Shown: in pieces, positions 1-9,027 of the stretch | Layout of the letters: each line of letters begins with the position of its first letter | Position numbering within the stretch: position 1 is the stretch's first letter | Made by a program: the position numbers and the translations under genes | The notes under the pieces: generated by a model | What the model was told of the DNA's origin: nothing | The model's input: the letters and a program-made list of their open reading frames with translations, nothing else | The model's database searches: none | Origin: Pseudomonas sp. ISL-84 | GTDB lineage: Bacteria; Bacillota; Bacilli; Bacillales; Cytobacillaceae | NCBI GenBank assembly: GCA_018613035.1 | Contig: JAGGRA010000009.1 | Location: 143,138-207,137, forward strand | Direction of reading: 5' to 3' | DNA: 64,000 nucleotides

Positions 1-43
1 CTGACGGTTTTTTTTATAAAAAAATAGAGGAGGCAACAACATT

Positions 44-1066
44 ATGAAAACAGTAGAAGATGTATTGATTGCGCTGGATGAGCTAACAGGAGGAAGAGTG
101 ATTAAATCTTTAAATGACATTACGAGAGGTGAGCACCCCTTTGTCATCATGAAGTCTTCCAACATTCCCGGGAAAGAGATCATTGAAACGCCTGGTCTTG
201 TCTATGGTGATATGAAAAAAGAAGTGAAAAAAATAGCCGTTGCTATGACAATGACAGAAGGATGCATCGAACTTGCCGGCGCTACTGATGTCGATGCCAT
301 TGTTGCTCATCATCCGATCGCTGAAGCGGCTAATTCAGGTGGGGTAATTTTGAAAAACTATCTGGATTTATATAATGTAGCTGCATTTGAATTACATGAA
401 GCTTTCCATGGATTACATCCTGGCATCCCTTTTTTGCACGGCCATCATGTATACAGGACAGAAGTTTCTTATGGAGGCGTACACGGAAATATTTTATATG
501 TGGGAAAAGTACGTCCAGAGGTAAACACACTCGGAGATATTTTAAACCGGTTGGATAATTTTATGGGTCTAGAGGACGAAGAGGCTCTATTACATACAGA
601 AAAAGAAATACGCAATAGTTCATCTATGATTGAAACAAGCACAGTGACACGTGGGCGAATCGTTTGTGGAGAAGAAACCAGCCCTGTGAACAATATTGTC
701 CACATTTTTCCGCATACGGGATTTTCCCCTGATCATTTACGTCAAGTCATCAAAGAGCACCCGGAAGCTGATACTGTTCTCGCTTCGATTAGCCGGGTTT
801 ATGATGGTCATCCTCTTATTGAAACGGCTAAGGAATTAGGACTTAATTTTATTATTGGAAACTGCCATGTGTTAGAAATACTCGAAAATGGTTTACCTTT
901 AGCTTATGCCTTGGACATACTGCTGCCTGGTGTAGAGGTTGTTGTTTTTCGAGAGCGGGTGACAAGCATATCTCTAAATGAAATGGGATCTCCTCAATTA
1001 AAGGAATATGCAGAAGAAATGGCAACTGGTTATCTTTTGAAAAAAACGGCGGTCAATACACTATAA
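44..1066 (+). CDS. Nif3-like dinuclear metal centre protein
   Basis: The 340-residue product resembles the NIF3 (DUF34) family. The segment GLVYGDMKKEVKKIAVAM near residue 52 and the metal-ligand-like VDAIVAHHPI near residue 83 fit the family's N-terminal half, and a further His-rich stretch (HGHHV) lies near residue 133. NIF3 proteins bind two metal ions; their reaction is poorly defined, so no substrate is assigned. The ATG at 44 follows a strong AGAGGAGG site. The next gene starts 18 bp downstream on the same strand, so the two are probably cotranscribed; any promoter lies before the window. The family assignment is by motif and could be a divergent subgroup. Confidence 0.72.
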   Translation: MKTVEDVLIALDELTGGRVIKSLNDITRGEHPFVIMKSSNIPGKEIIETPGLVYGDMKKEVKKIAVAMTMTEGCIELAGATDVDAIVAHHPIAEAANSGGVILKNYLDLYNVAAFELHEAFHGLHPGIPFLHGHHVYRTEVSYGGVHGNILYVGKVRPEVNTLGDILNRLDNFMGLEDEEALLHTEKEIRNSSSMIETSTVTRGRIVCGEETSPVNNIVHIFPHTGFSPDHLRQVIKEHPEADTVLASISRVYDGHPLIETAKELGLNFIIGNCHVLEILENGLPLAYALDILLPGVEVVVFRERVTSISLNEMGSPQLKEYAEEMATGYLLKKTAVNTL

Positions 1067-1084
1067 AAAAAGGAGTGCAGGTAG

Positions 1085-2206
1085 ATGAGTGAGGTTAAAT
1101 CGTTAGTACAAAAAAAATTAGAAATAGAAGAGAACAGTGCCCCGATTCCTTTAACTAGAAGATGGACCCGAATTGAAGTAGTAGGTCTTGGCTTAGTCAT
1201 AATCTCACTTTTAGTATTGCTGCTCACGCCTGGAACATTAGCTGGTTTATTTACTTCCATTGTCGATAACGTTTTCCCCATTATCGTAGAGGTATTTTTA
1301 ACCGGCACTGTTGGAGTTTCAATTATGGTTAGTGTCATTATTGGCCGGGTACTGGAAAGGCTTGGGTTTACTGATGCTTTGATTCGGATCTTTATCCCTG
1401 TTACAAAGCTGATGAAAGTGAATTCGGCTGTTATCATTCCAAGTATATATAATATTCTTGGTGATATTAATGCTGCCGGAAAAATTGCCGGACCGATTTT
1501 AATCCGTTCGGGAGCAACAAAAGCAGAGCAAAAAATAGCGGTAGCAACCATGGTTCAATCGCAGCAATCCTTTGCTACATTCATGTTAGGTATGGTTGCT
1601 TTAACCGCTGTTGGAGCTAATGCCTTTGTCGTTGTTGTGTTAGCGGTTTTTATGCCTGTCATTGTTGTCCCGTTCCTGCTTTCTAAAACCATTTACCGGG
1701 ATACGAAAGCTGTCCAAATTGCAAAGCTCCCTCAATTTACGCCGAAGACAGGCTTTTTACCCACTCTGTTTAATGCAGCCAGGGAGGGAGCAGAGCTTTT
1801 ATTCCTTCTCATTATTCCGGCTGCAGCTGTCGTGTTTGCTGCTATTGGTGTTCTGGACTACATCGGAATTTGGTCAAAATTTGAATCCGGCTTATCAGCA
1901 GTATTGTTAACTCTAAATATTCATCCTGAGACAGGTATTCTTTCCATATTGGCTAGCCCGACGCTGGCCATGGCCCAATTATCAGAAGTTGCTGGTTCTT
2001 TGGATCCGCGATTGGTCATTGGATCATTTGTTTTAGCTTCATCTGGTCTGCCTTTGTCTACTATCTTTGGTCAAGTTCCGGTTATATGGGCAGCTAATTC
2101 TGACCTTAGTGAAAAGGAGGCAATGGGAGCGGCTGTACTAGGAATCGTTATGCGTATATTGACAGCCTTTTTGATTGTTTATTTCTTAACGCCGATATTA
2201 GTTTAA
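1085..2206 (+). CDS. Nucleoside-recognition (Gate) domain membrane protein
   Basis: A 373-residue polytopic membrane protein. After a ~30-residue cytosolic N-terminus there are about eight to ten hydrophobic segments, and the glycine-rich signatures around residues 110-150 and 290-340 resemble the 'nucleoside recognition'/Gate domain found in SpmA/SpmB, FeoB and YjiH-type proteins. It is probably a transporter or channel with an unknown substrate. The ATG at 1085 has an AAAGGAGTG site 9 bp upstream. It lies 18 bp after the Nif3-like gene, so the pair may share a role in small-molecule handling (inference). Confidence 0.72.
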   Translation: MSEVKSLVQKKLEIEENSAPIPLTRRWTRIEVVGLGLVIISLLVLLLTPGTLAGLFTSIVDNVFPIIVEVFLTGTVGVSIMVSVIIGRVLERLGFTDALIRIFIPVTKLMKVNSAVIIPSIYNILGDINAAGKIAGPILIRSGATKAEQKIAVATMVQSQQSFATFMLGMVALTAVGANAFVVVVLAVFMPVIVVPFLLSKTIYRDTKAVQIAKLPQFTPKTGFLPTLFNAAREGAELLFLLIIPAAAVVFAAIGVLDYIGIWSKFESGLSAVLLTLNIHPETGILSILASPTLAMAQLSEVAGSLDPRLVIGSFVLASSGLPLSTIFGQVPVIWAANSDLSEKEAMGAAVLGIVMRILTAFLIVYFLTPILV

Positions 2207-2259
2207 TGCTCGGAGCGAAGGTGAAAAAGTTGCTTTAAGGCAGTCCTTGCTTTTAAGAA

Positions 2260-2724
2260 CTATATTTTACCCAGTATAAAAGAAAGATCGATAAAATATT
2301 TATCTTGAGGGATCCTTTCAAATGATTGGGGATCCAGGTGGAGCTCTGTTTTTCTTAAAAGATTGTTTTCCTTGCTCCATAAGAACAGAACGGCTGTTTG
2401 ATTAATGGGTTCCATTATCCCTTTCATCGGCGCAAGAAGTTCAATCTTAAGATCATCCAGGGGAAAGTCAGGCCGGCAAATAAGCTTACAAGGTGCTGTT
2501 TGTAAGGGTTCATAGTGATTTATTGTATGATCAGACAAATGATGAATCCTCCCGGTAGCTGCAATTCTTTTATCAGGGAGAATCAGTCCAGATTCGTTAT
2601 AGATATCTCTTCCGATGGAGGAAGGGATCTTTTTTTTGTTCCATAAAATGGACATCGAAAAAGTGTGGCCAGGCAAAATCGTCCATGCTCTTTTGGCTAT
2701 CAGTTCAAATCCGATAAAGGACAT
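2260..2724 (-). CDS. Hypothetical protein (154 aa)
   Basis: I do not recognise this soluble, mixed-composition protein. It has no signal peptide or membrane segment. It starts with a hydrophobic/basic stretch (FIGFELIAKRAW) and ends LSFILGKI, and converges with the preceding plus-strand gene. No strong ribosome site is obvious before the ATG at 2724. A shorter antisense frame at 2615-2857 overlaps it but has no better initiation signal. The gene is accepted mainly for its length and ordinary protein-like composition. Confidence 0.5.
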   Translation of the reverse strand: MSFIGFELIAKRAWTILPGHTFSMSILWNKKKIPSSIGRDIYNESGLILPDKRIAATGRIHHLSDHTINHYEPLQTAPCKLICRPDFPLDDLKIELLAPMKGIMEPINQTAVLFLWSKENNLLRKTELHLDPQSFERIPQDKYFIDLSFILGKI

Positions 2725-3131
2725 GGCTATCCCTCTTTCCTGTTGCTCAATACTGATGTTTATGCTCGAGAAAGAAAAAATATCTGCTATGTCTCCATCA
2801 ATTCTTTATGATAGCTATTACTCACGAACCCTCTTTTTGTTGAGAACGGGCCTGTAAAGATGTATGTTTACCAACTAATCAAAAGCAGCAATCCATTAGA
2901 AAACAGCCTTCATAAAAAATAATTTAGCTTTCTGCAGCATGCAAAAAAGTATGCTGTTTTTCTTTTCCTACCCAGCCGATTTTTTGTGCACCCTCCTTGT
3001 TATGATTGATATGTACCAAATAATTGGTAAGAAAATGGAAGGGGAGTTATATTTTGTATTTGATGAAATCGTTTATCCTGACGCGATGGATGAGGCAGGG
3101 GACGAATCCTAATAGAAAAGAAATGGCGTGC
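2725..3131. other. Intergenic stretch with a terminator-like hairpin
   Basis: No convincing gene is seen. A hairpin CAGCATGC/GTATGCTG with a following T-run (2935-2962) looks like a plus-strand terminator. The string TTAGAAAACAGCC at about 2897-2909 matches the outer end of the palindromic repeat family found elsewhere in the window, possibly an orphan end. A short open frame (about 3007-3111, reading MIDMYQIIGKK...) lacks a ribosome site and is not called. Confidence 0.4.
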
Positions 3132-3341
3132 CTAATAATAAACAAATAAACTTAGGGACAGTTCCGGCGATTCACCCTGATACGCCGGAACCGTCCCTGT
3201 GTTTTTCATATAAGCCAAATCTGGATACAATTCTCCAGCAAAATTTCCGAACTTAGGCGCTAAAAATTTGCACAATGAAAGAATTGCAATTCCTATAAGA
3301 ATAATCGCTAATTTTAAAAACAATGTGGATGCATTTTTCAT
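3132..3341 (-). pseudogene. Truncated DUF2975-type membrane protein
   Basis: The first ~40 codons are a clear paralogue of the adjacent DUF2975 gene: LFLKLAIILIGIAILSLCKF here against TFLKVIIFLIGIAVFALCIF there. After about residue 45 the frame runs into a palindromic repeat (3154-3198) and ends in low-complexity sequence. The remaining three membrane helices of the family are missing. The gene was probably broken by insertion of, or recombination at, the hairpin repeat. It lies 2 bp downstream of the intact copy on the same strand. Confidence 0.6.
3154..3198. repeat. Inverted repeat with AGGGAC/GTCCCT stem
   Basis: AGGGACAGTTCCGGCG (3154-3169) pairs with CGCCGGAACCGTCCCT (3183-3198) across a 13-nt loop, with one mismatch. 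The right flank CCGTCCCTGTGTTTTTCAT is echoed by GGTCCCTGTGTTTTCAT at 4086-4102, so this looks like a dispersed short repeat and not a gene-specific terminator. Confidence 0.65.
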
Positions 3342-3343
3342 TT

Positions 3344-3832
3344 TTAAAATACATCTTTTTTATTTTTGTCTAGGAAATTTTTTAATGGCTTTTGAAGTAC
3401 ATCCATAGTGCCTACGATGATACTTGTTGCCAAAATGCCCATTAGACTTAGTGAAATTGGACCTGCTGCATCGTCACCTGTAACTTTTACAAGCACCTTT
3501 AAGCTTACTATTCCTAACAGAATGAGGAAAATGACTGTAAAAGCACATTTTTTTATAACATTTAAAGATTTAAGTGATAACTCGGAGAAAGCATTGTTCC
3601 TTTCGATATAAGTTAATAGTTTAAATGCTTGGTATAACGCAACGGAAAACGTGATACAGAATCCATATGCACATACTAAAAAGGGGATTAGGAAATAAGC
3701 CGTATCTGGATGTACCTTTGCATCTTTAATGGCTATCTCAGGTAACCAAAAGATACACAAAGCAAATACCGCAATTCCAATCAGAAAAATAATTACTTTT
3801 AAGAAAGTGGTTGAACCTAGTTTAACACTCAT
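3344..3832 (-). CDS. DUF2975 family membrane protein
   Basis: A 162-residue protein with four predicted membrane segments (about residues 10-30, 45-70, 90-112 and 125-145) and the DUF2975 layout: short N-terminus, helix pair, charged loop with LLTYIERNNAFSELS, helix pair. In Firmicutes these genes are usually followed by a small Cro/CI-type regulator. Here the downstream neighbour is a truncated paralogue and no regulator is visible. Function is unknown; an association with envelope stress or sporulation is only inference. Confidence 0.75.
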   Translation of the reverse strand: MSVKLGSTTFLKVIIFLIGIAVFALCIFWLPEIAIKDAKVHPDTAYFLIPFLVCAYGFCITFSVALYQAFKLLTYIERNNAFSELSLKSLNVIKKCAFTVIFLILLGIVSLKVLVKVTGDDAAGPISLSLMGILATSIIVGTMDVLQKPLKNFLDKNKKDVF

Positions 3833-4295
3833 TTAAAGCACCTCACTGATTTAATAATAAAATGACTATAACACAACGATTTATCGATTTACAATAAATT
3901 AATATTGTTTTATATTATTTGTTGTTATTGATATTTTTTTCTAAATGCAGTATTAAAAAATATGAAATGGGAGTGGTTAGCTAGTCTCCTTGGACTAATG
4001 AGGTGCATTTAAGTGGAGAAGGGGACTATATTCTCACTGCCTGAGAAGGAAAAAGTGCTGGATCATTTCTGAAAATGATATAAAAGCGCGGTCCCTGTGT
4101 TTTCATAAATAGTTCTTGTTGTTGCATGAATGATTAATATGTGATTAAATTATTATGTAAATCGTAACAATTACGATTTCTTGTGTGAATGAGGTAAATT
4201 TTTCATCGCAAAATTAGAAGAACGAATTAGAGCCAAGGCTTATAGAGGAACAGACTATTCTTAAGAAATAGAGTCAAACAGAAGGAGATTGAAGG
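3833..4295. other. Intergenic region between divergent genes
   Basis: AT-rich DNA between the DUF2975 gene (leftward) and the methyltransferase gene (rightward). Contents seen: a fragment of the GTCCCTGTGTTTTCAT repeat at about 4086-4102, and a good GAAGGAGATTGAAGG ribosome site just before 4296. No RNA gene or credible small coding frame was found. Confidence 0.4.
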
Positions 4296-4922
4296 ATGAC
4301 AGAATTCTGGGAATCAAATTTTATAGAAAAGCAGACGATGTGGGGATTTGAACCTTCAGACTCAGCAATCCAGACTAAGGACTTTTTCCTTGAAAAGAAA
4401 GTAAAGGATATTTTAATTCCTGGTTTTGGATATGGCAGAAATGCGAAGGTTTTTATTGAGAATGGAATAGATGTAACAGGAATTGAGATTTCAAAAACAG
4501 CGATTGAATTGGCAAGAGATAATGGGCTTAATATGGATATTTATCATGGTTCCGTAACTGATATGCCTTTTGATGACAAGCTTTATGCTGGGATATTTTG
4601 TTATGCACTTATTCACTTATTGAATAAGAGTGAAAGAGAGAAGTTCATTCACTCTTGCTATAATCAGTTAAAGCCAGACGGATATATGATTTTTACTGCG
4701 ATTTCAAAAGAAGCCCCAATGTATGGAAAGGGTAAACAATTAGGTAAAGACTATTTTGAGATCATGGAAGGTGTAAAAATGTTTTTCTATGATTCCGACT
4801 CAATTAAACAGGAATTTGGAAAATATGGACTGATCGAAATCTCGGAAATTGTGGAGCCGCATAAGGATAATGAAACGAAACCTCCATTTAAATTTACAAT
4901 GGTAAAATGTCAGAAAAAATGA
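4296..4922 (+). CDS. Class I SAM-dependent methyltransferase
   Basis: A 208-residue Rossmann-fold methyltransferase. Motif I is ILIPGFGYGRNA (about residues 39-50), the acidic ribose-binding strand is VTGIEIS (about 60-66), and a DMPFDDK/IFCYALIHLL segment follows where motifs II/III are expected. The layout is close to small tellurite/thiopurine-type methyltransferases, but the substrate cannot be told from sequence. The ATG at 4296 has an AGAAGGAGAT site. It is a stand-alone gene ending in a strong terminator. Confidence 0.85.
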   Translation: MTEFWESNFIEKQTMWGFEPSDSAIQTKDFFLEKKVKDILIPGFGYGRNAKVFIENGIDVTGIEISKTAIELARDNGLNMDIYHGSVTDMPFDDKLYAGIFCYALIHLLNKSEREKFIHSCYNQLKPDGYMIFTAISKEAPMYGKGKQLGKDYFEIMEGVKMFFYDSDSIKQEFGKYGLIEISEIVEPHKDNETKPPFKFTMVKCQKK

Positions 4923-4966
4923 TAAGCCTTGTTAAAAAAGCCCTAGGATTTCCCCATTAAACCTAA

Positions 4967-4998
4967 ATGCCCGCCTTAATAAAGGCAGGCATTTTTTT
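4967..4998 (+). terminator. Rho-independent terminator after methyltransferase
   Basis: ATGCCCGCCTT pairs with AAGGCAGGCAT around a short A-rich loop and is followed by seven T residues. Confidence 0.85.
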
Positions 4999-5046
4999 AG
5001 AAAATGAAACATGCCTATCATCTGCAGAAGGGGCGAAATGTAACTT

Positions 5047-6165
5047 TTATCGTTTATAATTAACACTTTTTTCAATCTTAATCTTAACATCAATATTTTC
5101 AATAGACGTTAAATCAAATGATTTTATTTCAGCAGCATCCCATTCATTAAGATGATATCGATAAGCTTTTTCACTAATATTTAGTAAATCAGCCTTTACT
5201 TCATCGCCCATCTCCAGCGTTTTTTGGATATCACTTTTTACCTTCTTGCTTAATTCTTTTTCAATTTTATCTATGCCTATATTGTCTTCATTTTGAATTA
5301 ATTCTGCTCGTCCTCTTACCATTAACTCATAAGTGGGTTTATTTCCTTTTAAAACTCTAATGACTTTATTGGGTTTTATGATTAAGACGCTTACTTTTTC
5401 ATCAAATAGAGTAAGGGGGATGATGGTGGCCTCATTTGAGGTCCATTTAATGCCAGATAAATCGTTTTTATCGATCCATCCTTTGTTTTCCTGGTTGGAA
5501 ATGACAAAACCTCCGGTAATAGCAGGAATTTGTTTGGAATCTTTCCCCTCAGAATAATGAGTTTGATTTATTTCTATGCCAGGAATAATAAACGACCCAA
5601 CCGGCTCGTAATAGGTTGCGATAAATTTATTGTACCTTTGCACAGGTATGATAAAGTTATTTCGGTTCAAAACTTCCGGGTTATAGATGACTGTATATAA
5701 AGATGGATAATTAAAAAAGCTTTCACTATTAAAAACGTCTTTAATAGCTTGAGTGGTTCCAAAGAAATTGGAATTGTATCTCAGGAAAGGGTCCTGACCA
5801 ATATATTCAATGACAGATTTTACTTTTTCCTTAATCGCATTTTCACTTAGAAGAATGGTTTCTGCATGACCGAAATAAAGAGGGTAGGCTGCTTTTTGTT
5901 CTAACTTGCTAATGGCTGCCTGAATGGTTTTTCCTTTAGATTCCCCAATAAAAACAGGGACAGATTCCTGCAAAGAAGAAGCACCTTCTTGCTTAGCGAT
6001 ATTGGCAAAATTCATAGCTTGGATATAAACTGTAAATTCATCTTTATCGTAATCAATTCCTATGCCAGTAACATAAATTTGGCTCTGAATTTCTTTCTTG
6101 CCCCAGCACCCCGTCAATGTAAAAAGTAATCCAATGATCATCAACATCAACAAAATCTTTTTCAT
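5047..6165 (-). CDS. Ger(x)C family germination lipoprotein
   Basis: C-subunit of a GerA-type germinant receptor, attached by lipid to the outer face of the spore inner membrane. The 372-residue precursor has a lipoprotein signal ending in LTGC (Cys20), the family's GIGIDYDKDEFTVYIQ segment (about residues 35-50) and the C-terminal helical domain with Lys/Glu-rich helices. It is the last gene of a B-A-C operon, 3 bp after the A gene. Expression in the forespore under sigma-G would be expected for the family; no promoter was identified with confidence. Confidence 0.9.
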   Translation of the reverse strand: MKKILLMLMIIGLLFTLTGCWGKKEIQSQIYVTGIGIDYDKDEFTVYIQAMNFANIAKQEGASSLQESVPVFIGESKGKTIQAAISKLEQKAAYPLYFGHAETILLSENAIKEKVKSVIEYIGQDPFLRYNSNFFGTTQAIKDVFNSESFFNYPSLYTVIYNPEVLNRNNFIIPVQRYNKFIATYYEPVGSFIIPGIEINQTHYSEGKDSKQIPAITGGFVISNQENKGWIDKNDLSGIKWTSNEATIIPLTLFDEKVSVLIIKPNKVIRVLKGNKPTYELMVRGRAELIQNEDNIGIDKIEKELSKKVKSDIQKTLEMGDEVKADLLNISEKAYRYHLNEWDAAEIKSFDLTSIENIDVKIKIEKSVNYKR

Positions 6166-6168
6166 ACT

Positions 6169-7626
6169 TTACTCCTTTTGACTATCATTACCGAAGAGTT
6201 TGTTTGCTCGATTTTTTCTGGTCACAAGCTGAAAAGGCTGCCTGATGCTGCACTTGATTCGATCAGCTAAATTAGGTTTGATTAGGTAAGATATATAAGG
6301 CTGACCAAAGCTTTCTAAGGAAACAACCCATGTCAGGATAAGAAACAGGGAAATAAAAAAGCCGTACAAACCAAAAATGGAAGAAATGATTAAAACAAAA
6401 TATCGCAGGATAACGATATTGCCGGAAATGTTTTGATTTACAAGGGTATAGCCTGAAATGACGGTTATGGCGATAATGACCAGACAGGAAGGAGAAGTCA
6501 ATCCGGCCCGAATAGCGGCATCGCCGATAAATAATCCGCCTAAGACAGCGACAGTCTGTCCAACTGCTTTTGGAAGGCGTACCCCAGCTTCTTTAAATAA
6601 CTCGAATAAAACAAGCATGATAAATGTTTCAACAGCGGCTGATAAAGGCAGCCCTATTCTGGATACAGCTATCGTTGCGATTAGTGGATAAGGAATTTGG
6701 TCCAGCTGAAAAGCGATTAATGAGATATAAAACCCGGGTAAAAAAATCGTAGTAAAGAAGGCCATTAGCCTTAAGATCCGTATAATACTTATGTAAAAAA
6801 AACTATCGTGAAGATCTTCAGGAGAATACAGCAAATGATTAAAAGTAATGGGGCCAACCAAACAGTTCGGGTTTCCGTCCACTAAAATGACAAATTTCCC
6901 TTGCGTTAATGAATAAACTGCGAAATCAGGTCTGCCGGAGTTGTCCATTAAGGGAAACAGGGAGAATGTTTTATCATACAATAGTTCTTCAATCTCGACG
7001 GTGCTTGCCACAATATCAATCTTAATGGCATCCAATCTTTTTTTTGCTTCTTCAAGGACGGTTGAATTTATTTTATCATCCAGATAAAGTAAGATCATTT
7101 TTGTCCTGCTGACTTCGCCGACCGAGTATTCGATACTTTTTAGTGAGGATGTTTTTAGCCTTTGTCGGATTAATGCCATATTATCCGAAATGTTTTCAAC
7201 CAATCCATCTCTTGGCCCACGAATGGAGGTTTCAATGTTGGACTCCTCTGGACTTCTTTTGGGAAAATTGGATACTGATAAAAAGAAGATTTCATTCGTT
7301 TCGTTATTAAAAATAAGCAGATCACCTGAAAAAAGCTTTTGCTCTATCTCCGTCTTATTATGATCCTGCTCTTCAAGCTGATTTACCTCTAAGAGATTTA
7401 ACAAATCATTTATGTTCAGCTGTCCGTTCTCTTCCATGACCTTCTTTATGGTTGGGAAAATCACTTCGTTCATATATTTTATATCCGCTAAATTAGGACA
7501 ATACAGAAAAACTAGGGAATGGGTCATTTTGCTTTCCGGATAGTTTTTTTCCTTAATCACAACATCAGCTGAATCCTTAAACCATTCTTTTAATTGATCA
7601 GCTTTTTGCGTTTGAACTTTTCTCAT
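6169..7626 (-). CDS. GerA family germination protein (A subunit)
   Basis: A-subunit of a germinant receptor, about 485 residues. It has a large soluble N-terminal domain (about 1-280) including the family signature IRGPRDGLVENISDN near residue 140, then about five membrane segments and a basic C-terminal tail. I place the start at the ATG at 7626: AGGGGGTGA lies 5 bp upstream, whereas the in-frame GTG at 7635 sits inside that ribosome site. The gene overlaps the end of the B gene by 29 bp, implying translational coupling. Confidence 0.9.
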   Translation of the reverse strand: MRKVQTQKADQLKEWFKDSADVVIKEKNYPESKMTHSLVFLYCPNLADIKYMNEVIFPTIKKVMEENGQLNINDLLNLLEVNQLEEQDHNKTEIEQKLFSGDLLIFNNETNEIFFLSVSNFPKRSPEESNIETSIRGPRDGLVENISDNMALIRQRLKTSSLKSIEYSVGEVSRTKMILLYLDDKINSTVLEEAKKRLDAIKIDIVASTVEIEELLYDKTFSLFPLMDNSGRPDFAVYSLTQGKFVILVDGNPNCLVGPITFNHLLYSPEDLHDSFFYISIIRILRLMAFFTTIFLPGFYISLIAFQLDQIPYPLIATIAVSRIGLPLSAAVETFIMLVLFELFKEAGVRLPKAVGQTVAVLGGLFIGDAAIRAGLTSPSCLVIIAITVISGYTLVNQNISGNIVILRYFVLIISSIFGLYGFFISLFLILTWVVSLESFGQPYISYLIKPNLADRIKCSIRQPFQLVTRKNRANKLFGNDSQKE

Positions 7627-8698
7627 GTCTATCACCCCCTAATTTTATTAATAGTAGGACAAATAATAGTGCACAAACTTGAAAAATGAGGCTATAAGGA
7701 AAAAAATATGTTTGCAGAAAATAAAAGAAGGACGTTGAATCCCAATTCACACATGCACTTACAATTAATAGGAGATACAGGATGGGGAGGACCCACTTTC
7801 TCTTCTTTTTGAACGATAATAATTTATTTGCAATAAATAATGACAAGCTTATCCGAACAAATGCACCTGATAGCCATTGGAAGATTGAAAGGAAATCAAG
7901 ACGTGTAAATTGGTTACCTATTTTTAATAACCTCCACTGCTCATAAGCTGGATTTCTCATTTTTGCTGCTTCCTCTACGCCAAATTCCGAAATAGCTCCT
8001 ATTAATGGACCAAATGTTAACAGGGTAAGTATGACTCCAACTAATACAACCCACTTCATCTTGAGTTTGTCTTTAAGGAATGGTGTCAAAAACAAAATGG
8101 TCGTCATATCAAACAGGCCAGCACAAGAATAGAATATTCCTTCAAATAAATCCTGAATGCCATCCTCATAGAGGGGAAATAGCAATTCGTAATTCTTGTT
8201 TGGAATATTCCCTGCCGCGACAAAAAAGCCAAAAAATGAAACAAGCGGAAGGATAAGCATAGCAATGGTGCTTATCGTCCTGATTCCTTTAGAAGATGAA
8301 TAAAAACAAACAAGTGAGAAAAGGATGATAATCATCAAATTTGGGACTTCAAAAGAGTAATTTCCTTTCGCCCAAAAAAAAGTAAACTTAAGGGTTATAA
8401 AAGCTGAAAATAAGAAATAAAGTCCAAACAAAAAGGCAAAAATGGAATAAATCCATGAAGGTGACCCTTTTCTCTTCATGAAAGTGATCAGATCATTTTG
8501 ATGATCCATTTTTTTATATATGTAAAAAATGATCATGCTCCAAAGAATGATTGGCAATAAACTAAAAAGAACACTTAACCAAGAGTCCCTTTTAGACGTT
8601 GATAATAGGATCGGGAGAATGAGAACATGCACCAGAAATCCTGTAGAAATGATTTGTAAAATATATATATGAAAAGATTGAATTACCTTTTGATTCAT
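7598..8698 (-). CDS. GerB family spore germination permease
   Basis: B-subunit of the receptor, an APC-superfamily integral membrane protein of 366 residues with about ten membrane helices. It is thought to hold the germinant-binding site in GerA receptors. The ATG at 8698 follows an AGGTGATCG site. It is the first gene of a B-A-C operon; the common order is A-B-C, and the second receptor in this window is A-C-B. The ligand cannot be predicted from sequence. Confidence 0.9.
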   Translation of the reverse strand: MNQKVIQSFHIYILQIISTGFLVHVLILPILLSTSKRDSWLSVLFSLLPIILWSMIIFYIYKKMDHQNDLITFMKRKGSPSWIYSIFAFLFGLYFLFSAFITLKFTFFWAKGNYSFEVPNLMIIILFSLVCFYSSSKGIRTISTIAMLILPLVSFFGFFVAAGNIPNKNYELLFPLYEDGIQDLFEGIFYSCAGLFDMTTILFLTPFLKDKLKMKWVVLVGVILTLLTFGPLIGAISEFGVEEAAKMRNPAYEQWRLLKIGNQFTRLDFLSIFQWLSGAFVRISLSLFIANKLLSFKKKRKWVLPILYLLLIVSACVNWDSTSFFYFLQTYFFPYSLIFQVCALLFVLLLIKLGGDRHEKSSNAKS

Positions 8699-8888
8699 TC
8701 GATCACCTATGACTTCTTTTATGACTGCTCAAATAGTTTTAACCTCGCTTTGGTAATTTATGTACACACGTTTTTGAGTGACTTTTTCAACTAAAGTCAT
8801 AGAAGATGCACTGCTCACAGTTTTAGACAGAAAAAGAATCGATTCAGGTACTCCAGATATAGGTACATCTGTAACTATAAAGTGTTCT

Positions 8889-8935
8889 AAAAAAACAAAA
8901 CCAGTGTGAGTCGGTTGAATACCGACTCACACTGG
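8889..8935 (-). terminator. Terminator of the symporter operon
   Basis: A 15-bp perfect stem (CCAGTGTGAGTCGGT with its complement, 8901-8935) followed on the minus strand by TTTTGTTTTTTT, positioned downstream of the symporter gene. The rest of 8699-9027 carries the 5' region of the gerB operon and no gene. Confidence 0.85.
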
Positions 8936-9027
8936 CTGTATAGCCTTATTTAGGGAATCTGTACTTGAAAGGGATGTCCACACCCACACACTAGATGCTG
9001 TTAAGTAATTTCTTTTATTAACATTTC

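Noticed and set aside
2615..2857. 80-codon plus-strand frame opposite the hypothetical gene at 2260-2724
   Set aside because: Shadow frame without a ribosome site; Cys/Met/Ser-rich composition is unlike a normal protein.
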